From assembly GCA_945827565.1 (NCBI GenBank), contig CALZNR010000133.1:1-5037 (forward strand): a DNA stretch of 5,037 nt. Reading direction: 5' to 3'. The position numbers and the translations under genes were made by a program. This DNA is from an uncultured Prevotella sp. (lineage in GTDB: Bacteria > Bacteroidota > Bacteroidia > Bacteroidales > Bacteroidaceae). The notes under the pieces are model-generated. The model was not told the DNA's origin and did no database searches. It worked only from the letters and a program-made list of their open reading frames with translations. Shown one piece after another: positions 1 to 5,037 of this stretch (its first letter is position 1; every line of letters starts with the position of its first letter).

Positions 1-338
1 CCGATGTTATTCCATCCCCAGGTATCGGGCGATTCGCATTCCGGCACATTGCGGCTCTTGTTGTGGTTGTATCTCAGTGCCGTGCGCCAACCCCATAGGG
101 CGTTGACTTCCTTGCCGACGCCAATAAAAAATCCTCCGGACAATGGATATGACGAGAACTCCGACATAGGGAGATTCTCGTTGGCTGACTTGTTAATACC
201 TCCGTAAATCTGGATGTATAAGCTGTCTTTCCCAGGGATATTGCCGCCCGCTTTGGTGTCGCCGGCATAGGCCATACTGCTATATACAAGCAATACGACA
301 CTAAGGCAGCAATATATATATATATGAAGTCGTTTCAT
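1..338 (-). CDS. Secreted, probable outer-membrane beta-barrel protein (5' part only)
   Basis: An open frame begins with ATG at 338-336 and runs without a stop to the left edge, giving 112 codons; the 3' end is outside the window. The N-terminus is a typical Sec signal peptide: KR near the start, a hydrophobic core around residues 6-20, and an AYA cleavage motif at residues 23-25 followed by GD. The mature part has alternating aromatic and polar residues with glycine turns, for example LYIQIYGG and GGFFIGVGKEV followed by WRTALRYNHN, which looks like beta-hairpins of a membrane barrel. I do not recognise a named family. The start lies only 3 nt after the stop codon of the upstream tyrosine kinase, so it is translated from the same mRNA and probably serves polysaccharide export or surface assembly. 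That role is inferred from context. Codons 5-9 are made of an AT dinucleotide run, described separately. Confidence 0.75.
   Translation of the reverse strand, partial: MKRLHIYIYCCLSVVLLVYSSMAYAGDTKAGGNIPGKDSLYIQIYGGINKSANENLPMSEFSSYPLSGGFFIGVGKEVNALWGWRTALRYNHNKSRNVPECESPDTWGWNNI
312..325 (-). repeat. (AT)7 dinucleotide run inside the signal-peptide codons
   Basis: Seven uninterrupted AT units lie in codons 5-9 of the secreted barrel-like gene, encoding part of HIYIY. Loss of one unit would bring a TAG into frame at about codon 12. Gain of one unit would move translation into a frame that stops at position 74. The run therefore has the geometry of a slippage switch, although seven units is short for one. 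Confidence 0.9.
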
Positions 339-341
339 AAT

Positions 342-2453
342 TTAGTATTTGTAGTTGTAATAATAGCCGTATTTGTAACCGTATTGGCTCACCGGCTTGA
401 TCGCGTTGAGCACAATGGAGAGATTCTTGTATTTCCCGTTCTGTACTTGGGCATCGAGCTGATACACCGATCGACACTGGAACAGGCCTGCCCTGACCAC
501 ATACAGTGTGCGGTCAACTTGGTGCTCGATGATGCTGGCATCGGCCAATGATTCTGTCATCGGACTGTCGATGAGGATGAAATCGAACTGTGGGCGCACC
601 TGTTCAAGCAGCAGGGGCATACGCGGGCTTGACAGCAGTTCGGTGGGGTTGGGAGGGGTGGTGCCCACAGGAAGGATATACAGCGAGGGGTGTTCGTCGT
701 GCTGGTAGATGACCTCCTCTACATGCTCTACCTTCTCTCCGAGATAGTCTGCCAGACCAACCTCTCTGTTGCCGAAGGTGTGTGTGGCGGTGGCACGGCG
801 CATGTCGCCGTCGATGACTAATACCCTGCGCCCTTTGATGGCCAATGCCAAAGCCAGGTTCATGGTGATGAACGACTTGCCCGAACCGGCATACATTGAG
901 GTGACAAGATACACATTCTTGTGCTTGGGTGTGTCGGACATGAACTCTAAGTTGGAGCGCAATATGCGGAATGCTTCGTTGATGGCGTTCTGGCTGTCTT
1001 GCTGCACCAACAGGGGTGGAGGCATACTTCTGCTCCTTTTATTTTTCTTGAAATGGATGCCGTTCAACTCCACACGCTTCTTGCCGTTGTCAAACAAGGG
1101 CACCTCGCCGACAACAGGTATCTGGGTGCGGCTCTCGATGTCGAGCTTGCCGCGCACCGTGGTGTTGAGGCTTTCCCTGACAAAGATGATGACTGTGGGC
1201 AAGAGCAAACCTATGAGTATGGCAGCAAGTAGTACGCTCTTCTTGTTGGGGTAGGTGGGAAACGGGCTGCCGTGGGGCATGTCAACCACCTGCGTGGGTG
1301 CCGGGGTATAGGTCATGCTGATTTCGTTCTCCTCTTTCTTCTGTAGCAGGTAGAGGTAGAGACTCTCCATCACCTTCTGGTCGCGCTCCACCGACAGCAG
1401 TTTCTTGGCCTGTTCGGGGTTGGATGTCACCTTCTCCTTTACGTCGGCATTGTAGCCCTGCATCGAGCCTATCTGTATCTGAATGGTCTTGATGTAGTTG
1501 GAGATGGTGGCGATGATGTTCTGGCGTATCTCTCCCAATTCTTCCTCCTGGCGCATGATGATGGGGTTCTGGGTGGAGGTGCCTTCAAGATTGTTCTTCA
1601 GTTTCAGCAGCAAGGTATTGTATTGGGCTATCTGCTGACCTGCCTCGCTGCTGGTCAAACCTGTGTGTACCGGCAGCAGCTTGTAGCGCGACTTGTCGTC
1701 TTTCAGCACATCAAGGATGTATTGTGCCATGTACAGTTGGTTGGTGAGCTGAAGTATCTCTGACTCCGACTTGTTCTGCTGCTGCAGGTAGAGGTCGCTG
1801 GCCTGTTCGAGGTTGGTGATATGGTGGCGTGTCTTGAAGGTGGAGATGCTGTCATCCACCTGGTTTAGCGAATTCTCTATCACCACGAGACGCTCATCGA
1901 TGAAACTTGCCGTGTTTCTTGCCATCTGTTTTTTCTCGTTGATCCACCGTTCGTTATAGACCTCTATGATGGTGTTGAGCACCCGCTCTGCACGCTCGGG
2001 TGAAGTGTCGGTGTATTTCAGGTTGATGATGGTTGACTTCTCATCGTCGAGTGTCGTGGTTAGTCCACCTTGTAGGGTCTGTGCCACCCTTTTTGCCTCG
2101 CTCTTTGTCCTGATGGTATCGAGGCGGTAGGCCACATCGGTGAGCAGGGCAAGCGATTTGTATTGGCGGAGCACGTTGGGCACATTGGTCTGCTGCTGTA
2201 TCAGCGCCATGTTGTTGAAGTTGTTGCCGTTTGAACTCTGGGCCACGGAGCCTTGGGTGGTCTCCTCTTTTACCAGTACTGAAGCCTCACAGGTGTAAAC
2301 ATCGGGCGTGATGGACAGGTAATAGATGGCCACCAGCAGAAACATGGCGAGGGAGAGGCCAAACCAACTGGAATGGCTGCGGCATAATATCCAAAAATCC
2401 TGCAACGACAGGAACTCTTCTATCTGTTTGTTAAAAGATGTATTGCTGTTCAT
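342..2453 (-). CDS. wzc: Wzc-like polysaccharide tyrosine autokinase / chain-length regulator
   Basis: Inner-membrane co-polymerase of Wzy-dependent polysaccharide synthesis. Members of this family set chain length and couple it to export by cycles of tyrosine autophosphorylation. The 703 residues read in order: a short cytoplasmic N-terminus, membrane segment 1 (about 30-48), a Wzz-type periplasmic domain with coiled-coil stretches (about 150-380), the conserved ERDQKVMESLYLYLLQKKEE region (356-375) ahead of a proline-rich stretch (384-402), membrane segment 2 (about 406-427), then a BY-kinase domain. In the kinase the EAFRILRSNLEF helix is at 493-504, Walker A is YAGSGKS (521-527), Walker A' is VLVIDGD (544-550) and Walker B is FILIDSP (625-631). 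Alanine 522 sits where proline is common in this motif. The tail from 691 to 703 holds eight tyrosines, the expected phosphorylation cluster. Length and order match full-length Bacteroidetes fused proteins, with no sign of damage. The start lies 10 nt after the Wza-like gene, with AGAG just upstream. Confidence 0.95.
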   Translation of the reverse strand: MNSNTSFNKQIEEFLSLQDFWILCRSHSSWFGLSLAMFLLVAIYYLSITPDVYTCEASVLVKEETTQGSVAQSSNGNNFNNMALIQQQTNVPNVLRQYKSLALLTDVAYRLDTIRTKSEAKRVAQTLQGGLTTTLDDEKSTIINLKYTDTSPERAERVLNTIIEVYNERWINEKKQMARNTASFIDERLVVIENSLNQVDDSISTFKTRHHITNLEQASDLYLQQQNKSESEILQLTNQLYMAQYILDVLKDDKSRYKLLPVHTGLTSSEAGQQIAQYNTLLLKLKNNLEGTSTQNPIIMRQEEELGEIRQNIIATISNYIKTIQIQIGSMQGYNADVKEKVTSNPEQAKKLLSVERDQKVMESLYLYLLQKKEENEISMTYTPAPTQVVDMPHGSPFPTYPNKKSVLLAAILIGLLLPTVIIFVRESLNTTVRGKLDIESRTQIPVVGEVPLFDNGKKRVELNGIHFKKNKRSRSMPPPLLVQQDSQNAINEAFRILRSNLEFMSDTPKHKNVYLVTSMYAGSGKSFITMNLALALAIKGRRVLVIDGDMRRATATHTFGNREVGLADYLGEKVEHVEEVIYQHDEHPSLYILPVGTTPPNPTELLSSPRMPLLLEQVRPQFDFILIDSPMTESLADASIIEHQVDRTLYVVRAGLFQCRSVYQLDAQVQNGKYKNLSIVLNAIKPVSQYGYKYGYYYNYKY

Positions 2454-2463
2454 TGGTCTCTTG

Positions 2464-3300
2464 TTATTTGAATATTGCGATTAATGAGGCGAGCATAGAG
2501 ATGATTGACATCCAGATATAGGGCGTGTGGAATATGTTGCCTGTATTGGTGGAGTCGCGCTTGCGCTTGTCGTTGGGGGTGACATACACCAGGTCGTTCT
2601 GCTGCAGATAGTAGCCGTCAGAAAGCATTGTCTTCTGCATGTCGGTAAGGTCAATCTGATGCACCTCGTTCACCCCATTATTGTTGCGGCTCACCATGAC
2701 GGCACGGCGGTTGCCGTTGATGGTCAGGTCGCCCGACTTGGCCAGGGCGTCGATGACGGTGAAGTGGTCTTTGGTGATGGGCACATTGCCGGGACTGGAC
2801 ACTTCGCCAAGCACATTGACGCTCATGTTGACATACTCTACGGTGACGATGGGTTCACTCACCAATTCGCGGGCGATGAGGCGTTCCTTGATATAGGCTG
2901 CCACCTCCTCGCGTGTCTTGCCCTCTACGCGTATCTTGCCCAGCACGGGAAAGTCGATGGTGCCCTGTTCGTCCACGGTGTAGGCGATGATTGAGCTTCC
3001 CGACCCGCCGCTGCTGACTGTGGTGGGCAACGTTTCGGCACCGAGGATGTTGTTGCTGTTGCCCCGCGAAGTGAGGGTGAACTGCTGTTCGAGCATGGGG
3101 TTGCTGCTGTTCACCACAATGCTGATTTTGTCTTCGGGGCGCAGACGGAACTTATGTTCTGCCTGGAGTGCCATGCCCTGGAGCTGCATGGCATTTTGGA
3201 AGTAGGCAATGTCTTTAGGAGTGGAGCATGAATACAGCAATGCTGCCGCTATCCATAGCATGGCATGACGCCAATTCAATATAATTTCTCTTTTTTTCAT
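2464..3300 (-). CDS. wza: Wza-like polysaccharide export outer-membrane lipoprotein
   Basis: Forms, by family knowledge, the outer-membrane exit channel for capsule or exopolysaccharide and docks onto the Wzc-like partner encoded next. The 278-residue product starts with KKR, a hydrophobic stretch and a lipobox LLYSC, so Cys25 is the likely lipidated residue after signal peptidase II cleavage. A poly-export domain follows (about 50-155, with LRPEDKISIVV at 53-63 and DEQGTIDFPVLGKI at 110-123), then one SLBB-type domain (about 160-240, with VNVLGEVSSPG at 161-171 and QQNDLVYVTPN at 233-243). A hydrophobic C-terminal helix (about 260-277) ends the protein. It is shorter than E. coli Wza (379 residues) and has a single SLBB repeat, which is usual for Bacteroidetes homologues. 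The start codon lies 9 nt past the stop of the sugar-phosphate transferase and is followed by seven A residues; the upstream gap is A-rich without a Shine-Dalgarno site. Confidence 0.94.
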   Translation of the reverse strand: MKKREIILNWRHAMLWIAAALLYSCSTPKDIAYFQNAMQLQGMALQAEHKFRLRPEDKISIVVNSSNPMLEQQFTLTSRGNSNNILGAETLPTTVSSGGSGSSIIAYTVDEQGTIDFPVLGKIRVEGKTREEVAAYIKERLIARELVSEPIVTVEYVNMSVNVLGEVSSPGNVPITKDHFTVIDALAKSGDLTINGNRRAVMVSRNNNGVNEVHQIDLTDMQKTMLSDGYYLQQNDLVYVTPNDKRKRDSTNTGNIFHTPYIWMSIISMLASLIAIFK

Positions 3301-3309
3301 CTATTGTTT

Positions 3310-4431
3310 TTAAATCAATGAGTTGTTAGTTCTTTTTTCTTTGCGTTTCAGCAACAGGTAGATGATGATGTTGACCACTATCCAGAGGGTGATGTCGGCT
3401 GCCAGCAGCAACATGACCCCCAAATCGTTGCACAGCATCACATTGGTCAAGGTGAGCAGGGCCGATGACAGGATGATGGTGGTCATGGTAGTGCGTACAC
3501 TGAGTCCTGTCCTTATCAGGCGGTGGTGGATATGGTTGTTGTCGGGCAGGAATGGGTTGTTGCCATGGAGCAGACGGTAAGCAAACACCCTCATCACATC
3601 GAAACACGGTATCATCAGCGGCAAGGCGGCCAGCAGGTACTTGTTGATGTGGGGCAGGGAGTCTTGCGGCATCTGGGTGAGTTTGATGTTGAGGAAGCAG
3701 AGCATCATTCCTAAGGTGAGGCTGCCCGTGTCTCCCATGAAAATCTTCCTTTTCCTTTGTGTGCCGAACACATTGTAGTAGAAGAACGGGATGAGCACTC
3801 CGACAAAGGCAAACGACAACAGGGCGTAGATGTTTTGACTGCAAAATACAAAGGCGATGCCGTAGCAGACAAAGGAAACGATGCACAGACCGGAGGCCAG
3901 ACCATCGATGCCGTCGATGAGGTTGATGGCATTGATGATGAATACCATGGCAAGCGCGGTGAGGGGGACAACCGTCCACTGAGGCCATGATGCAAGCAGC
4001 AACAGGGTGTGGAGGCCTGACAGTTCCACACCACTGAAAATGATAATCAGTACACTTATGGACTGGGCGATGAACTTGACCTGGTAGCCCACTCCTCTGA
4101 TATCGTCAACGAAACCAAGGATATACGATAGTATCAGGGCGCAGAAGACACTGGCCAATGGCAGGGACTCTGATGCGAGTTCGGCAAGCAGTTCGCCTTG
4201 TCTTGTCACTATATTCACCGCCACCACAATGGTGAACGACAACAGCAGTGCCGGCAGGAAGGTGGTGCCGCCCAGACGAGGCGTGGGGACTTTGTGCACC
4301 TTTCTTTTGGTGGGTGTGTCTAACAGATTCTTGCGGTAGGCCAACAACTGGACACGTGGTATGGCCACTCCGATAATCAAAATACATAACGCGAAGATTG
4401 ACAGATAATCAACAATCCATGAAACGCTCAT
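3310..4431 (-). CDS. WecA/TagO-like undecaprenyl-phosphate sugar-1-phosphate transferase
   Basis: Integral membrane enzyme of the MraY/WecA/TagO superfamily. It transfers a sugar-1-phosphate, typically GlcNAc-1-P, from a UDP-sugar to undecaprenyl phosphate and so begins the lipid-linked repeat unit. The 373 residues are mostly hydrophobic, with about 10-11 membrane segments. Family motifs are intact: HKVPTPRLGG (46-55), the Mg-binding aspartates D109-D110 in GFVDD, K119 in the following loop, NAINLIDGIDGLASG (167-181), FMGDTGS (231-237) and HIHHR (300-304). The HIHHR form places it with WecA/TagO rather than MraY. The exact sugar cannot be read from sequence. The tail is lysine/arginine-rich and probably cytoplasmic. 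It is the first biosynthetic gene after the antiterminator. Upstream of its ATG is an A8 run (4445-4438) rather than a Shine-Dalgarno site. It could be wecA-like or another polyprenyl glycosylphosphotransferase of the same fold. Confidence 0.93.
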   Translation of the reverse strand: MSVSWIVDYLSIFALCILIIGVAIPRVQLLAYRKNLLDTPTKRKVHKVPTPRLGGTTFLPALLLSFTIVVAVNIVTRQGELLAELASESLPLASVFCALILSYILGFVDDIRGVGYQVKFIAQSISVLIIIFSGVELSGLHTLLLLASWPQWTVVPLTALAMVFIINAINLIDGIDGLASGLCIVSFVCYGIAFVFCSQNIYALLSFAFVGVLIPFFYYNVFGTQRKRKIFMGDTGSLTLGMMLCFLNIKLTQMPQDSLPHINKYLLAALPLMIPCFDVMRVFAYRLLHGNNPFLPDNNHIHHRLIRTGLSVRTTMTTIILSSALLTLTNVMLCNDLGVMLLLAADITLWIVVNIIIYLLLKRKEKRTNNSLI

Positions 4432-4534
4432 ACACTATTTTTTTTACCAAACATCCTCAACAGGTGATATTTGGATTTATTTCACTTAAACTTAATAATA
4501 TCATGGTCAAAGCGAGACCACCTGGTAAAGATGG
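4432..4534 (-). other. Non-coding gap between the antiterminator remnant and the first biosynthetic gene
   Basis: About 100 nt without a convincing coding frame. It holds the hairpin region at 4503-4536, a weak AT-only inverted repeat (TGATATT at 4465-4471 against AATATCA at 4497-4503, 25 nt apart) and an A8 run just before the next start. I looked for the Bacteroides promoter pair TTTG / TAnnTTTG. GATGTTTG and TAAGTTTA are one-mismatch -7 candidates, but neither has a TTTG at the right distance, so no internal promoter is claimed. Confidence 0.6.
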
Positions 4535-4536
4535 TC
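4503..4536 (-). promoter_or_regulatory. Two overlapping, mutually exclusive small hairpins in the operon mRNA
   Basis: In the transcript, segment A (GACCAUC, 4536-4530) can pair with segment B (GGUGGUC, 4522-4516), giving 7 bp including one G-U around a 7-nt loop. Segment B can instead pair with segment C (GACCAU, 4508-4503), giving 6 bp including one G-U around another 7-nt loop. The structures cannot coexist. Segment A overlaps the stop codon of the antiterminator remnant. No U-run follows either stem directly, so neither is a standard intrinsic terminator. The base pairing is read directly; a regulatory role is a guess. Confidence 0.35.
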
Positions 4537-4621
4537 AGCCGATGGCTTGCAGAAAAGCGCTGGGTATATATGCCGTGGTCCCAGTGAGCAGTCCTTCGAT
4601 GATGATGCTTTCTTGCCATAG
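4535..4621 (-). pseudogene. C-terminal remnant of a second UpxY/NusG-like antiterminator
   Basis: Immediately after the TAA of the intact antiterminator the same frame stays open for 28 codons and ends in TGA at 4537-4535. Its translation contains IIIEGLLTGTTAYIPSAFLQ, which aligns without gaps to LVIDGLLTAVTAYIPTAFLE at the end of the intact neighbour; over 26 residues I count 14 identities. Most other positions are conservative, while codons differ widely, so this is a diverged homologue rather than a fresh tandem copy. Its GC content is about 52% by hand count, like the biosynthetic genes, against about 38% in the intact gene. There is no start codon in this frame and the KOW core is missing, so it cannot work alone. 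It could be translated only by readthrough of the TAA. The best explanation is a leftover of the previous antiterminator gene after replacement. Confidence 0.8.
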
Positions 4622-5037
4622 TTATATTATTTTTTCAAGAAAAGCTGTCGGAATGTATGCTGTTACAGCTGTCAATAAACCATCTATAACCAAACCCACT
4701 CTTTGTTGTCCATGATAACGTGCTACTATACCAGTTACTCCGACAAAATCACCCTCGATGATTTTTACCTTCTCGCCTTGTTTGAACTTCGGTACTTCTT
4801 CTTGCAAAACTAAGGTGTCAGATCCCTCTTTCTCACAAATAATTTGAAGACTCTTTATCTGATTGTCTGGAACAATCAGAGGAGTCTTCATAATGCGCGC
4901 ACCTGTGTGAGTGTGCTTATAGTAAAAACGTAAGTAAGGGAGGTTGATATTGTCGTAAACAAATAACTTTATCTCTTCTTCTGTTCCACGTGCAAAGAAA
5001 ATATTGGGAAGACGAGATTCTTCAACGGTCTTTCGCT
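4622..5037 (-). CDS. upxY: UpxY-family (NusG-like) transcription antiterminator, 5' end outside window
   Basis: NusG paralogue of the type that heads Bacteroides capsule operons, where it acts on RNA polymerase in the 5' leader to stop premature termination. The frame is open from the right edge to TAA at 4624-4622, giving 137 visible residues. An ATG at 4891-4889 is internal and should not be taken as the start: the codons upstream continue family-like sequence, with LPNIFFARGTEEE (about 5011-4973) and LPYLRFYYKHTHTGARI matching the end of an NGN domain, then PLIVPDNQI. The KOW domain follows (GEKVKIIEGDFVGVTG, about 4777-4730), then the GLLTAVTAYIPTAFLEKI tail. The region is about 38% GC, clearly poorer than the genes that follow. 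No UpxZ-like gene lies between it and the first biosynthetic gene. The promoter and leader are outside the window. The family assignment is firm; which operon it controls is inferred from position. Confidence 0.87.
   Translation of the reverse strand, partial: RKTVEESRLPNIFFARGTEEEIKLFVYDNINLPYLRFYYKHTHTGARIMKTPLIVPDNQIKSLQIICEKEGSDTLVLQEEVPKFKQGEKVKIIEGDFVGVTGIVARYHGQQRVGLVIDGLLTAVTAYIPTAFLEKII

Noticed and set aside
74..301. Minus-strand open frame of 75 codons starting MSYCLY
   Set aside because: It is out of frame with the signal-peptide gene, which begins at 338 and has better protein features. It matters only as the frame reached if the AT run gained a unit.
2527..2994. Plus-strand open frame of 155 codons opposite the Wza-like gene
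   Set aside because: It is antisense to a clear lipoprotein gene with intact motifs; long antisense frames are expected in GC-balanced coding DNA, and it has no recognisable domain.
3326..3988. Minus-strand 220-codon frame inside the transferase gene
   Set aside because: It is a shifted frame of the transferase, rich in H, P and R, typical of an out-of-frame translation.
4465..4503. AT-rich inverted repeat as a terminator
   Set aside because: The 7 bp stem is almost all A-T, the loop is 25 nt and no U-run follows, so it would be unstable.
4440..4510. Bacteroides-type promoter before the transferase gene
   Set aside because: Near matches to TAnnTTTG exist, but no TTTG element lies 19-21 nt upstream of them.
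4398..4715. Plus-strand open frame of 105 codons across the remnant and antiterminator end
   Set aside because: It shows an internal similarity (RKALGIYAV against RKAVGMYAV), but this is the antisense image of the two homologous C-termini on the minus strand; it overlaps coding sequence and has no family features.
4622..4891. A stand-alone 89-residue KOW protein starting at the ATG at 4891
   Set aside because: The frame continues upstream to the window edge with NGN-domain-like sequence, so this ATG is internal to a longer antiterminator.

Overview
The window comes from a Bacteroidales-type genome (Bacteroides/Prevotella group). The assignment is inferred from protein families: an UpxY-type NusG-like antiterminator, a Bacteroidetes-style one-polypeptide Wzz/BY-kinase chain-length regulator, and a lipoprotein Wza-like exporter with a C-terminal hydrophobic segment. 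A-rich start regions without clear Shine-Dalgarno sites fit the same group. All supported genes lie on the minus strand, so the operon reads from right to left.

Layout in transcription order: (1) 5037-4622, the 3' part of an UpxY/NusG-like antiterminator, AT-rich (about 38% GC by hand count), running off the right edge. (2) 4621-4535, an in-frame leftover of a second, diverged UpxY C-terminus directly after the first stop codon, about 52% GC. (3) 4534-4432, a short non-coding gap with two mutually exclusive small hairpins. (4) 4431-3310, a WecA/TagO-like polyprenyl-phosphate sugar-1-phosphate transferase. (5) 3300-2464, a Wza-like outer-membrane export lipoprotein. (6) 2453-342, a Wzc-like tyrosine autokinase/chain-length regulator with an eight-tyrosine tail. 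(7) 338-1, the start of a secreted, probably outer-membrane beta-barrel protein, cut by the left edge. Genes 4 to 7 are separated by only 9, 10 and 3 nt and are almost certainly one transcript.

Together they form the front end of a Wzx/Wzy-type surface or exopolysaccharide locus. The antiterminator would let RNA polymerase read the long operon, the WecA-like enzyme would start the lipid-linked repeat unit, and the Wza/Wzc pair would control length and export. The barrel protein may be an extra outer-membrane component. Glycosyltransferases, flippase and polymerase are not in the window.

The most notable observation is the ghost tail after the antiterminator, which suggests that the regulatory gene at the head of this operon was exchanged and left only about 28 codons of the previous allele. 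I see a mostly known type of locus rather than a clearly new system. No tRNA, rRNA, CRISPR array or insertion sequence was seen.
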